A stretch of DNA of 64,000 nucleotides, from contig JAWUZG010000029.1 of assembly GCA_036785705.1 (NCBI GenBank), positions 14,089,501 through 14,153,500 on the forward strand. The letters run 5' to 3'. The stretch comes from Acanthornis magna (Eukaryota > Chordata > Aves > Passeriformes > Acanthizidae). The notes under the pieces are model-generated. The model did not search any database. It saw only the letters and a list, made by a program, of their open reading frames with translations, and was not told where the DNA came from. Positions 49,108-63,100 of the stretch are shown here, piece after piece. The translations under genes and the position numbers were made by a program. Numbering within the stretch: position 1 is the stretch's first letter; the number at the start of each line of letters is the position of its first letter.

Positions 49108-52100
49108 GTGGTTTTTAACAAGCGTAGACCAGCCTGCTAAAGGACTTTGATCTATCCCAGATGACTCTGAAAACCAAATTATTTCAAATGTAAGTTGGTG
49201 CTTTAATTTTTTTGATATTTAAATTCCGGAACCCAGAAGCAAAGCTGAATTCTGAAGACAAAAGTAAATTTTTACTGATAGTCAGAATTGTGTAAAGAAA
49301 TTTGGGAACCCATGAAACAGATTGTTGATGTCTGCAGTGAGTTTTTGCATCTGATGTCCAAGAAAAGCAAGGGTAAGCAGATGGCATTTACTGAGAAACA
49401 GTAAGTTCACAACACAGGGGGGCATTCTGATAAACAGTCAGTGGCAGCAGTGTGGATGAAAATATGGTTGAAGTGAAATGTGGCAGAGGTGATGCATGTT
49501 TGATGGGTACCAAGTCATTCCTTTTAGAAAGAAGGATTTAGCAATTTGACCATCCTCTTAAGTAACCCTTGTGATATCAACTCCAGGCTCCGTGCAGCTG
49601 TGAGCGATGCCAGCTCTGTCACCCAGTTGCTAATGTGGTGACACAAGCACCTTTGTGCTTTCTTCCATGCTGCTCCTCACATGTAGGAGCAGCTCCCTGT
49701 AAACATCTGCAAAACTCTCTCATTGTCTTCCTTCAAATCTCTTTTGTCCTCATCCCCCTGCCTCGAGAAAAACCTTGCAGTGGGTGGGACAGCTGTGGGA
49801 TGCTGAAATCACTGCTCTGGCCACTATTGTTCCATTGTGCCCTTGTGCTCCCCTGTCTGTCCCCACCTGCTCCCTCCGAGCTTAGGCACGGATGCTGCTC
49901 TGTGCACAAGGATCTCACAGAAGGAACTGTGTTTACCTTTTGCATTTGGTTACTGCTCATGGTAAAGGGGCAGCAAAGGTGAAGACAAGAGCATAACCAC
50001 ACAAGGTTATGCTGGAAAGGAGTACTGCATAGGACTCAGGAACTGCATAGTTAAAACTCTGGGGAAATTCAGATAGTTTGCAAAGAAACAATTTATGAAG
50101 GATTTGTTTTGTAGAAGGCAGGGAATTTTCTGATGACAGAATGGGATGGTCATCCCAATGCAGTCATCAAGTAGTCCTTACAAACAGAAACATTTCTGGA
50201 TGACTCTAAGGTTCCCTCTTCTTTAACTATATAAAAATTTGGGATGCAGAGCCGATGTTTGAACAGAAGGACTTTAGTGAAGGTGTGTGGCAGAGCCTGG
50301 TTTGTAGCTGATATGAAAAAGAGCAAAGTCTGGAAAGGAAACAGCCTTAACATTACAACAGCAACACACAAGCCAGCACAGAACTGTTGACTGATGAAAG
50401 AACATCCTCAGGGATGCCACTTCCCGTTTCAGCAAATGTCCAGTAAGGAGCAGCAAGAGCAAACCCTGCACCACAACCTCACACACAGCATATCTGTTCT
50501 GATCTTATGTACATGTGGCTAATAACTACACATCTAAGTTTGGATTAATGAGTTGTTTCTTACTTGAAACCTCATGAATATTTTTTGTCTTAGAAAAGCG
50601 GACATCGCTTTTAATCAATACATTTGCAATTATAATATAGTAGTACGTTAGAGTTAAGTACAAAAGGCAAGTTGTTTTGCCCTGATGAAAGGGATAAATC
50701 TCAGGTTTCTTACACTGAGACCTATGTCCCCAAACTAATTTCTTCCAGCCCTTTCATTTGTTTTATATCCATCCAACTAATAATGAGCAGACAGCAGCTT
50801 TCCTTCTTTGTCACACTTGGCTGAGATGACCCAAAGGCTGGGACAGACTTTTAGGTTGAAAACAGACAGAGGAGCAGTCACATCAACCTCTACTTCAGAA
50901 ACTAAACTGATGTTAGTAACTCTTTGCAACTTTACTTTCCATTCTTAGGACTGTGCAGAGTGCATCTTGAAACACCATGAAAATTCTAGTACAAACCATC
51001 ACAAATTCACTTCTTAGCCCTTGATTTAGAACCAATCTTAACTCAGTTAACATTTACCATGCAAATGAATTGAGTCAAATTCCTTAAGCACACCTCATCA
51101 TGCTCCTACACCAGGGCAGTAGATGCCAGCAAGAGCTCTGGGTGTGATTACAACATCAGGCTTTTACAAATAAAAGTCCTGAAGTGAGTTTTTTGTTTTG
51201 TTTCTGAAATGGATTTTGTTCCTTACGCAGAGAAGAATCACAGCAATCTTTGTGATTAAGAGTTATCTTTCACGTGGCATTGATTCTAAGTGTTCTGTTC
51301 GACAAGGAAAGATGTAGCTGTAATGTTTTATGGATGCTCGGAGTATAGCTGCAGTTTTCACAGTACAGAGAAATGTGTCTTCTCAGCATCCCATAAACAC
51401 ATGTTTTATGCAGCCATTAGAGTCAGCAAGACAACTCTGTACCAGCACGGGATCTGCTGAGATCAGAAGGTTTCCCTCTTAGCCCAGAGTGCAAAAAAAA
51501 ACCTAAAAATACATTAGATCCTGCCAATTCTGAAAATGCAGTATCACACATAAGTTAGATGCGGCACACAGGGTGTGTATATCAAAGCTCATAAGGAAAT
51601 GCCTTTAAGTATGTAGTAGATAAAGCGAGAAAATGAGAAAGCTGGAATTTTTCGTGCCTTATTTTTTTGTAATACCACATATCATTCAATTCCATATATA
51701 TATAATCCTCTTGGTTTTCTTTCTTCTGTTTTTATTGCAGCAGAGGAAAGATCTCTTTGTTAATAACTCCCAAGTTTTAGTGGTTCTTTCTTTCAGTGAC
51801 TCACTGATATTTACAGGCAACAAATAAGATCTCTGTTCCATAAGGCTTTGATTTGCTGCCACCACAGGAAAACTAAACAGGCAGCAACTTGTAGTAGAGT
51901 ACAGCATAAATGCAAATGAAACTTTTAAAAAAAAGACTGCTGGCTCCAGATATCTGTCAAAGTTTGATGGCTTATGTACATATTTCGGTTAGCCTTTTTC
52001 AGCAGTAAGAAAAAAAGAAATTAGTGTGCTCTTTACAGCAAATATATTAAGTGTACTTTACAAGAGCAATCAAACTGCAGTTTGCTTTGTGTAATATTTG

Positions 52101-53468
52101 AACTATTTTTTTGTATTTGTCATGCTTTGCTGTAGATATAAAATTTTTCTTTTTTTTTTAAATTGCACTACAGCTTTCTTTTTCAGAGCTTTGCATATAG
52201 CTGACAGCTAATTCCCACTTCTGTGGTGATGTCACTAAAACTAATAAAGTCCTACAAGCCCTGTAAGAGGTATTGGCATTCTAGCATTGGTAGCTTGCAA
52301 GCAACAGTTACGTTGGCTATGACTGAGTTTTGATTCTTTGTACTCAGTATTTTTATCCAAACAGAAAAATTCCATATACTTTAGGGTCTCTGCAATCAAG
52401 GAGAAAAATAAACATCCTCACTCATCTCATTCACAGGTCTGACCATTAAGAGTTGCATTTTCTAATTTCTTAATGACGAGATGACATCCTAAAAATTCCA
52501 GTGGTCTCTCTGGAAAAACTCCACTGAACTGGATGGTTGTAACAGGAGATGTTTTATGTCAAAGCGGATGTTTCATGTCAGCTTTCAGAGCATGGTACAC
52601 AGTTAAAGTTGCAATTGTAGATAATCAGATTTCAGTAAATTCCTGGTTCTGCCAGGTGATCTGGAAGCTGAAGTCTACATCTTTTTCCTGCTGATTTTTT
52701 TGCATTGATCTCAGGCTGTCCTTTCTGTAGACAGTATTTTCTCAAGACATCTCAAAAAAAATCTTTACAGACTAACGGGGTGCTTGTAGTTCAAATAAAG
52801 AAGATGCTTCTGGTGTAATCTGGACTGGGGAGGAGAGTTGCTGGTTCTTAAAGTGATATGTGTCAATTCTTCAGCAGAAATCACCTGTCACAACCTCCTT
52901 TCCACACATGTTCTGGGGCTAAAGTTACTACTCTGATGAGGTATTTTCCCTAAAAGCCAGTCATGACTGAATGTGATAACCCAATTAACAAGAGGCATCT
53001 TTTGTCCCATGTAAAAAATAGTTACAGAGTCTTTGAGAGGTCCGTAACCAGGGCTGTCACTAACCCTAACGTATCTATGCTCAACACCCATATCTTTGCT
53101 GCGCCACTTATTCCCATTGACTCACCACATGTTGTCTCTGTTCTGATTTCCACACATGTATATTGAAGTCTTTCCTGACTGTAGTGGTGACTTTTCACTC
53201 CAGGAGGCAGTCTGTGTCAAATTACTGCTGACATGATCTCCTGTGAACTTCAACTGATTTCCTTATACCTGTGTAGTGCTGCCTTGCTCTGAAGCCCAAT
53301 CCACCCTCGCTTACTGGAGGTCAGTTATCAATGTATGGAGCCCTGTTATGTGTTTGATCTCAGTCTCAACACGTAGAAAATTATGGAAGGGTCATGATGT
53401 CCAGAAACCAATTCCAAGTTTCCAGGTTTAGGATATGATCTTGGACACAAGCAGGCAGAGCATGGGTC

Positions 53469-53509
53469 CTGCTTGATACTCTGCTGGATGGCTGTTGAGT
53501 ATCAAGCAG
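53469..53509 (+). other. 13-bp perfect inverted repeat with 15-nt loop
   Basis: CTGCTTGATACTC (53469-53481) and its exact reverse complement GAGTATCAAGCAG (53497-53509) flank a 15-nt spacer in SUSD5 intron 3. Confidence 0.92.
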
Positions 53510-54824
53510 ATCCTGCTCTTTTACTGGGAAACATGAACTGGGCTCATTTTTTAGCAAGTAGCAAGAAAATATGCTGGTTTGTGGCAGGACAGATGAGGCG
53601 CAAATCAGTGCTCCAGATGGATGGAGGAGCCCAGCCCTCATCTAACAGCACCACCACTGCAGGCAACCCCTGTGGTTGCCTTAACAGAGAGCACTACTGT
53701 TCCCCTACATGACAAGCTGCTGCCAACACACCCTCTGTCACGCTTCGTGGCCCAGATCTGCCTCCTCTCTTCCAGCGGGAAAATGGCCTGAACGCCAGCA
53801 CTGAGCACAGACAATTGTTCCAAATAAACCCATGCTTTTCCAGCTCCTGATACAAAGGCTGCAGACAAAAACCTGAAGCCTGTCCCCAGAAGTGACTCGG
53901 TTAGATGAGTTGCTGTGCCAGTGTCACTTCTGTATGTGTGCCAGAAAGAACAGGTTTGGCAAAAGGCTGAGCAGGAATTGTCATAGCAACTGAGACTGCA
54001 GCAGGACGAGGAGCTGTAAGATCCTGTAACCTGGAAAATTCCTGTACATTCCTGTACAGCAGGAGAGGACAGCAGCAAAATGGATGTAGGAACTTGGGTT
54101 TGTAATGTATCAGCTTTCAATTATGCTTGTCCATGCTGTCAGTCAATGTGTTCTGCAGCAAAGGCATGACCTTACAAGGTCTCATATGAAAGAGTCAAAA
54201 GTTCCCCATATGGTGCTGGTCCATGAACATCTTTAAAATCCCTGCTTTTCTTTCTATTCATGCACCATCCAGATCTCTCTTTCAGGCTCCCATAATTCTA
54301 TTACCATATCTATTGTCAAATTTTACTGTAAAGATCCCTGAAGTTTTCTTCTTTCCTGGAAGGTTATAATGTGCTTTCTGAATGTGTCTGCAATCGTTAA
54401 CTAATGTGTTGCTTTCCTGCTTCCTCTGGCAACAGGATTAAGAAGCAAGGCTTTGTAGATAAGAATACTCTCTGATGTATAATTGTCCCATACAGCCTTG
54501 GGATCAATACCTCCCTCAGAACAGTTACACAGCTCCCATTTGTATGGAGGGAAGTAGCTACATAAACAAAGTACATGAAATACATAGCTCTGTAGCCTTC
54601 TTATGAGGCGATAGAATAATTTTTTATTCCTTTCATCCACATCAATCTCTATTCATCTGACCAGTTCACAGGAAAGGCATTAGCTGCTAACTGCTCCTCA
54701 CTTCCTTGGATGCCAAACCTCCATAAGACTCTATATAAAATGAGCTTTGTGCAGACTCAAGAGCTTGTTTTTTCTGTCAGTATGTGTGTGCACAACTCCC
54801 ACTAACTTCTGAAGGTGTTAGACA

Positions 54825-54862
54825 GTATATATATATATGTGTGTCTGTGTGTGTGTGTGTGT
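54825..54862 (+). repeat. Compound (TA)n(TG)n microsatellite
   Basis: About seven TA units run into about a dozen TG units with one TC interruption. The tract is alternating purine-pyrimidine and is a likely polymorphic marker. Confidence 0.93.
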
Positions 54863-56828
54863 AGAGTACAGAGAGCAGACTTCAAAGCTTTGACTTCAGT
54901 AGCATATCCCTTATATTAGTGGCAGATATTTTTCAGCGTACCCAGTAGAGAAGTGGTTAGTCAGGTCTATCAGACAATTTCCAAAAGTCTGATTGAAAGG
55001 AACTTTCACAGAGTGTGGGTGTTTATCATAGGATTTTCATTTCACTACAAGGTAAACTTGCTAAATAAATACATCGTATTTCTAAATAAGCATGTATTTA
55101 CCTATGCCTGGGTCAGAAGTGGGTAGGTGATGGAAAAGCTACTGCCTGGGACTCACAAGGATTTTGCAGAAATGTCCCTGGGGCAAAAGCAGGAAAGCCT
55201 GAGCTTTTGCAGAAGGGAGATTGAAAAACCTTTTCTGTCAAGCCTATTGCTCATTGAAAACCCTGGACATGAACTGGTGTCAATGGAACTGTTGCTTGCA
55301 AGATCCTGTGGTGATGATGCCCTAAAAGAAGACTATAGTGAAATAGCAAGGGTGATCTTTGAAGATGTTTCTCCTTCTGCATGTTTAGGAACATAGTGTG
55401 GGAGTCTTTTCAGCTTCCAAACAAAAGTCTTTTCAAGGAACGTCATCTTTGCCAGCTAAGCAATCAGGTTTTTTTACCAAGGCAAATTATTTCAACAGGA
55501 CAGATCAACACTAGAACGTAGACCTAGCCCCATGTTTCCCTTATCCCATGTAATTACCAGAACACATGAGCCTTTTCATTTTGGTTGTTCTGTATCTGGA
55601 CAAAAGCAGGTTTTGGATCTTCAGTTACTTTGGCAAGAGGAACAGTGTTTTTTGGTTTTTTTAACACGGTCAATAATGGTTCTAGGAACCACTGGGGAAA
55701 ATTCCCAGATCTGAGAAAGAATGTAGAAGTGATAATTTGTACCAACACTGCAGCCTTTGCTCATTGAGTTTCTTGGTAAAATTCATGTTCTTGCACTGTA
55801 GGTTGTTTTCTTTTTTTTTGTTTGCTTTTTTTTTGTAACCAAGAGGTACCTATTCCAAAAACGACTGTAAAAAACATGGAGGAAAATGGGACATGGCATA
55901 CCCCTTCCGAACAGCTCTTTCAGAGAGGAAGGCCTTTGAGGAAAGAATCCACAAGGCTTGAATTTTCTCTAGAAAAATCTTGATCTGCCTTGATGGCCAA
56001 GATCATTCAAACCTTAAAAAGAGCATTAAAATTCAGTTTACATTGGTGCTGGCAGCTGTCAGCCTGCCTCCCCTCTGCACTTCTTTAATGCAACAAAAAC
56101 CACAAAACAGTTTTGTTCTTGTTCACAGTCATTTTTCTTCCTGGCTTCTAATGCTGTCAGCAAAAATATTATCAAACATCTTGTTGAGTTTTGTACCCTG
56201 ATAAATTTAGCTCTTCAGATTCTCACAGACAGCAGAGCTAAGTTACCCCTGGGCATTCTTAAGTTGAAGAGTGCAAGTCACTATTTATTTTAGGGTGTCT
56301 CTAGCCTAGAAAGGGAAATTTGAATATCTGGGGAGACACTTGATTTTGAGAAAGACTAGAAGTTTAGAGATGGTCTGAAAACTGACTGGTGTTCAATTGG
56401 ACCTTTTCTGGAATGTGGAGTGGGCCATTGCTCAGCCTCTGCTGGCTTCCTGCAGTGTAGAAGAGATCAAAGTGCCGGTCTTAAAAATTTCACAAACGTT
56501 TCTGTGGTTAAGAAAAGTGACGGTGTCCAAGCTGCTGCTTTCCAGTCCCAACCTGCCCAAGCCTTTGTTAGCTTCTGTAGAATCAGGCAGAGAAGACAGT
56601 TGTGCTTTGGCATCCTGACTTGTTTGAAACAAAGCCCTCCTAGATAGCTGCGTGACTGTCAGACGTCAATAACATCACAGCTGTCCCATCACAGTTACAG
56701 CCCAATATACACCTTCCCAATTACAGCTGGCAATAATTGTGAAGGAGCATAAGGGCATGAAACAGATGTACAATTTCTGTGGACTTATATAAGTTTATCC
56801 TCAGGATAACTCTTAGCGCTGCTGTTAG

Positions 56829-57107
<279 letters not shown>

Positions 57108-58452
57108 TGAGCTGACAACCTCCCGGCAGCCTAACGGGATGGGGCCAGGATTGTGGGGGTGTGTGCCGGGCACGTGCAGCCCTCGTGAAGGTCTTGGTGA
57201 ATGTCTTAGCTGGCCCAACAGGACTTTTGCAATCCCATTGGTAAGCATCTTCAAGAAAACACAGGAAATGACAACTTTCTCATACTTACATGAACATGAA
57301 ATTTCTCTCTGGGTGGCAGAATCCATTCAATATTGAAAAAATATTTCAAGCTCTCCCCTTTGTCTCCTGGCTTTTTCTAAGAAGCCAGTTTGGCAGATCA
57401 GAGATTTTACTAGGCCCTTCCTTCAGCTTTAACACTCTTGAACTTCTGCCCTTACACATATGATGCTTCCTATTGTTAGGCTGGGAACATTAAAGACCTA
57501 CGTAAGTTAAGAGAGCTGCCTGTGCCACATAAATAAACTGTGACCCAATAATTGTATGATTTTTTAATTTGCCCTATTAAAAAGACAAACCGTTTTTATC
57601 TTGTACCATGCCTCCAGGACTTTTGTCTACGAACACAAGAGTAGCTGCCCGGATATTTACTCCATTAAAAAGAATGAAAGTGGATTTTCTTACCAAATTG
57701 CTTGACTCAAGAAAAGAATTTTCTAAAAAACCCCAAACCACAAAACCCCCAAGCAAATTGTAAAGTGACATTTCCTTAATTTAAACCCTCAATAAAATCC
57801 ACCTTTATGTGTTAGTTAAATTCTACAGCAGTCTTTTAACTTTCCCCTTGTTTAAACATAAGCTGAATAGTACCATGCGTTCAGGTGTGGATGTAATCTG
57901 AATTCTGCTTTCTCAGGTTACCCTGTTCAATGCATAAACCCACCATTTTCCCCAGCATTTAAGAATGGTCATCAGAGTATCTTAGTATTTTTTTGAGAAG
58001 GGTATCACATCTTTAAGGTAATATTTCTGGCAAAATAGGTAAATTTTAAGCAAAGGAATGGGCAACTATTAGGTAGCTGAGCTGTCCATATGGGCTGGAA
58101 TTAGTATATCAGTTTCAGAACCTATGTATTTCTTAATGCCCAGAGGCTTGCAGGGAGTTATTTTTACTCATGAATATACCATCAGGCAATGGATAATCAT
58201 GAGAAAAGGTCAAACTTGATTTTGGTAGAAATAGGTCATGTCTGTGCACCAGGGAACCAGGTTCTCAAACCCATCCAACTGGTATAGATATAAAAAACAC
58301 AAAACAAATGAAAGCACTGGCATTTTTTCTGAACTATTTCAGCTTCTAAAACTGTTTTTACCAGCAGCAGTTCAGATGATCATGCAAAATAATGCAGGGC
58401 ATAAAGGCGCAACAGGGAGGGAAAAAGAAGAAAAAAGAGTATCTTCATCTGA

Positions 58453-58560
58453 TCATAGAATAAAGAATCATAGAACAGTTTGGGTTGGAAAGAACCTTTA
58501 AAGGTCATCCAGCCCAACGCCACTACAATAAGCAGGGACATCTTCAACTACCCCAGTAGG
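58453..58560 (-). mobile_element. CR1 LINE, 3' end fragment
   Basis: The plus strand carries TCATAGAA-type terminal units followed by 'acagtttgggttggaaagaa' and 'aaaggtcatccagcccaacg', the classic inverted 3' end of a young-looking avian CR1. It is better preserved than the other copies in the window. Truncated after about 110 bp. Confidence 0.92.
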
Positions 58561-59160
58561 TCTGAATCTCCTATAATCTGTACGAAATTGATAATTCTTT
58601 TCCTTCACTGAGGTTAGTGGAAATGCTAACTTCATCACACATAGATGTAAAGCTTTATTACACCAAAGTAAGGAAGGGAAAGAATCAGGCCATTCAAGTC
58701 GTGTGTGTTTCACCATTTTCTCTGGATAAATAGTCTATTTCCCCTGTTTTGCCTGAGCCTTTCACACAGCTGCAGGGGAGAGAAAAATATTTTTAAAAGA
58801 AATAGGAAAGTGTGGCTGTAAAATCACAAACACCAACACTGAAACTTGGGAGCAGATGTGATATTGTGGACTATGATTTTTAAAATTATTTTGGTGTAGA
58901 CTTCATGCTGGGGGGTTTCCTCTGATAAATGTTTTTCAAATGTTTTAAGGACATGGGATAGAAAATACAATAAAGTGTTCAAGTAATAATTATATATTTA
59001 ATCATCCTGATCATAATTCTTTAAGAAAGAAGACTACAGGATGATTAAAATGTGTGATACTAGGTTTCATTATTTTTTAAAAAGTAAGAATCCAATGAAA
59101 AAGAGCAACAAAAAATGGAATTTAATTAAAAGGAACCTGATTTAGAGTTGACTGATATTT

Positions 59161-59188
59161 TGGAGAGAGGAGAGAGAAGGAGAGAGAA
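59161..59188 (+). repeat. GA-rich purine tract
   Basis: A run of GGAGAGAGGAGAGAGAAGGA type on the plus strand in SUSD5 intron 4, with no pyrimidine except near its edges. Confidence 0.8.
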
Positions 59189-59359
59189 GAACAATTATTA
59201 AGTACTCCAGAAGTCAGCGCACAGACTGATTTTTAAGTGTTTGAGGCAAGAGAGTACCTTCCCTATCATGAAGGTTAATGATGGGACTTAATCGAGAATT
59301 TATATTGCTGTTGGCAGCCTGGACCGCTTCTGTCCTAACTGGCTGACATCAGTGGAAAG

Positions 59360-59387
59360 ATGTTCGTGAAGCCACTTCAGCGAACAT
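59360..59387 (+). other. 12-bp bulged hairpin
   Basis: ATGTTCGTGAAG (59360-59371) pairs with CTTCA-G-CGAACAT (59375-59387), with one bulged G and a CCA loop. Both arms are unique locally. Function unknown. Confidence 0.75.
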
Positions 59388-59519
59388 GTAAGTGCTATGT
59401 TTAGAGCCTGGTAAGATGATACAGTGCCCTTGCTCTGCATCTGCGCTGGGTGAGCAACTGGGAAATGTAAAGTGGTCCCGATGCTCTTACTCAGACGCAA
59501 GGGGACCAGGGGGACAAAA

Positions 59520-59660
59520 CTCTGGTCAGAGCATTGAGAGATACAAGTCTTGCTCCTACATCTTGCACTGTCTCTGAGACTAGGGACAAGTCACTATATT
59601 GCTCTCTGCTGCTTACTCTACCTCACCTATGGAAGAGTCATGACATTTATCCAATTTCAT
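59520..59660 (+). mobile_element. Possible MIR-type SINE remnant
   Basis: The segment 'gactagggacaagtcactat' followed by 'ctctctgctgcttactctac' and 'ctcacctatgga' resembles the MIR core. The tRNA-like head and the tail are too decayed to place. This is the weakest of the three SINE calls. Confidence 0.35.
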
Positions 59661-60119
59661 AAAGCTTTCTGAGCTTTCTGGGTGTTATACCTGGATATCA
59701 TTGCTCTACTTGGTAACTGCCCCATTATAATACCCAGCTGTCCAGGCAGAATATCAGAGTAAACAGCAATACTTGCATGTTTTCTTGTTTGTGTAAATAC
59801 ATCAGACTGGCTTTACATTCCCAGTTGCTCACGCAGAGCAAATATGGAGTCGCAGAACTATCATCATAGCAGTGTCTAAATATAGCACTTAACTGGTCTT
59901 TGAAGTCTCTTTGTGATCATCTTTCCTCTCTGTTTTGATCCAGTAGGAAGAGATACAGTCCATTCTGGCACCTCGAATATAAATGTACAGCCATATAGTT
60001 GGCAAATTTGCAAACTAAAATTAAAAAATACACATATACTCAAACAGATATATAATGCAAAATATATGGCAAAGCTTGGCCATGGGCAAAATGGAAAAAA
60101 ATAATTTTGGGGTTATATT

Positions 60120-60195
60120 AAGTGGATTCTGGATACAGTAAAGTATGATGGAAATCGAAGTGGATTCTGGATACAGTAAAGTGTGATGGGAATTA
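60120..60195 (+). repeat. 38-bp tandem duplication
   Basis: Two adjacent copies, 60120-60157 and 60158-60195, both starting AAGTGGATTCTGGATACAGT. They differ at only a few bases near the 3' end of the unit. Confidence 0.95.
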
Positions 60196-63100
60196 GGAAA
60201 GAAGTAAATTACAAATGGTTGTAATGTACATTGTGCACAGCAGGTAATAAATGGCAATTTTTAAATAAGATGCTTTTAAAGAAAATATGTGATGCCGTTT
60301 CCCGTAATTCCTCATCATGAAAAGACACTGTGTTCTAGCTGAAAACACAGGGATATTCAGCCCAACAAAGCAACCTTAAGGAGAGAACAGGGAAATACAT
60401 GGATTTTGCAGTTTATTATTTTTTCTATTTCTGTGGAGAGAATGCATTTCTTTCACAAAATATATCCTGAAGAGCATTGTAGTAAGGTCTGAAAGCAGAT
60501 GTGTATGTGCTGTGCTGTGGCTGTCCTGCAAGTACAGAGACCAAATGTCATTTGTTTTTTTCCCAAAATAAACCATGAGTTCAATATCAGAAACATTAAT
60601 ACCAACACCTCAGTGGCGGGGGTCAGTGCTGGGCTGCATTAGGCTGCATTCTCTAGGGTTTGCTTCCTCAAAGAGAAGACAGATGAGATGGCTGGGAAAT
60701 CCTGTCCCATCTTTGCCCTAAACTGGGCTCAGAAGAGTGTCATATATCTGTCCTTTTCCCTGGATCGTTTTGGGGTTTTCCAGCTATGTGCTTGTGGCAG
60801 GAGAGTCCGTATCTTCTGCACACCTCAGGAACCTCTCCAGTGGCAACACTTGGATACTCATCTAACGTGTTATGAGGTAGTCTAACTTTTTCAGGCTGAG
60901 AACCATCCTTTTGATGGCAGTGTAAGGAGGATTTGGCAGACTTTGACCACTTAATCTGCTACTACCAGTCTTTTTGCCTGGCTCAACTACTCTCATTACT
61001 TCAAACATTGCTTTGTGAGTTTTCAAGAATAATATTGATTCACGTTCATGTGTTCTCTAAGCATAACTTGCTAGCACATTTCTTTTTTTTTAATTTTTTT
61101 TTTTATTTTTAATGAGGAGACTCAAACAAAATGTCTCTGGCTTTTGATCTTCTTTGAGAATGCATTTTTATTTTTCATTCTGAGAGTGCAAAGGAATAGT
61201 TGTGACAGACAAATATAATCAGCAACAAATATGTCTGTGGCCTGTCAAAACAATTGTTATGACAAACTTTGGTTCCATTTTCAGGCCTGTCACTGAGGGG
61301 TTGTATTAGATTAATGTAAAGTATCGATCTGGCATGAACTGATTCTGCCAAATGGAATAAGATAAAAAAATTTTGATGGGTTATTTATTTATATTAGTAT
61401 ACTCTCTGCTGGAATAAAAAATGCCCTCTTTCTTGTAGCTATTGAAAAAGACAAAAGGCAGCACAAATTCTGTCTAGCACACTGCGGTTGACTAGAGAGA
61501 AGATTGTATGCCTGATCCAAACCAAATGGATAATTCTTTGAGATGCTGTAGTTCACAATCTGACTGATCTTAGGCAAATGAGTCTACATGCTTTTTTTCT
61601 TCCTGTGCTTAAAGACAGATACTGTCTTGTTAATGCTGACTGTAGATACTTTGAGAATCCTAGAATAAAGATGTTTTTATACCGTACACGTTTATAATGA
61701 TGATCTATATAGAATCAAGTTTCAATTTCCTGTACTCCAAAAATACACCCATAAAATATGCAGTGCACTTTATGGTTGTCCAAAATAGCAACACTCAAAA
61801 TAGAGCTAGGATGCCAATATGCTATCTAGAAGAAAAATTAAACTGATCTTAGAGTGTGGAAAATCAGGCTCTTTGTTTTTGCCTCTCTGTGTTTGGTCAC
61901 TGTTTTCACATTAGGATCAAAAACTGAAGGAGATGAAAGTTCTCTAGGGCTGGACACTTCCCAGAAAGGATAAATTAAGAATTAAAAAGATTTTACCTTT
62001 TAATTGAGCTTCACATCTTTGGTAGTATGTAAGTTCAGCACCTCTTGTTCATTTCAGTGTTCATTTCAGACTCAGTAATCCCTCAGACAGTGAATTAAAA
62101 CTCACTGATCCTTGAGTCTGCCAGAGGAGGGTATTGTTGAGATGTAATAATGACCAAATATAGAAAGATTTTGGTCTTGGATAGACTAATTTTAGTGCTG
62201 GATCTTCTTAACACCAGACCTGCCTAGGTAGAAAGGAAGATGCAATCCCTTTTATATCAGTTGCTGGTGGTTTTAAAAATGTTTATAAATAAGGCTTACA
62301 ACTTTTTGGATAAGAAGTGGAGCTGAATCTAGTTTGGCTGTTGCTCTTCAGTACCAACGTTAACACTCAGGGAGCTGGAAAGTTCAGGAAAGTTCTGAGG
62401 AGGTGAGCAAAAAGAAGTGCAGATGTTGTGTAATATATCCCCAGAAAATCAAGCTCACAGTGGACTTAAAAATTGTCATGGCAACATGAAGTCACTAAAT
62501 ACTGAGTCCAAGTCCCATTTGAAGGTCTGAGGCCCAGAAGAAAGAATAGAGTATTATTACTCTGTAAGTCAATCCAGGATCATATAAATCAAAGCTTCAG
62601 AGTAAGGGGTCTGTATTTCCTTTGATGGTTAGAGAGCTCAATAGTTGCTTTCATTCTGGCATCCCATAAGCTAACATTAGTTATGTTGATAGTCTTTGCT
62701 ATAAACTATACAAATACGGGAGACTGAATATGAAAATATGTTAGAGCAGCTTTACAACTTGGGCCACAATCTGATTGTCAGAGGGAACAAGCCTCCCTTA
62801 TGTGGTGACAAGCAGTGCATAATGAGCTCCAATCTCAGGATCTCTTCAGACTACAATGGGCTTTTTCTTCCCTCAGCTCTGCATTAAGAAAACACCAATT
62901 CATTTCTCCACAGTCAGGATCAGGCCCAAAGGCAGAATGTTTGATGGAGACTTGGTTGATGGTTCAACAAATCTTTAATATGTTCTGAAAGACTGAGGGC
63001 TTGCATTTTCTTAGGAGCACATGATTTTCCTGATGTGCCTCCATAGGACCTTCTCCTAGAGGGCTGAAACTACATGGCAGGAGGAACACTAAAGGGAAAG

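Noticed and set aside
53638..54120. Minus-strand 160-codon open frame in SUSD5 intron 3
   Set aside because: Ser/Cys-rich with no motif order typical of a secreted protein and no regulatory context. Length is within chance for one frame in 64 kb of both strands.
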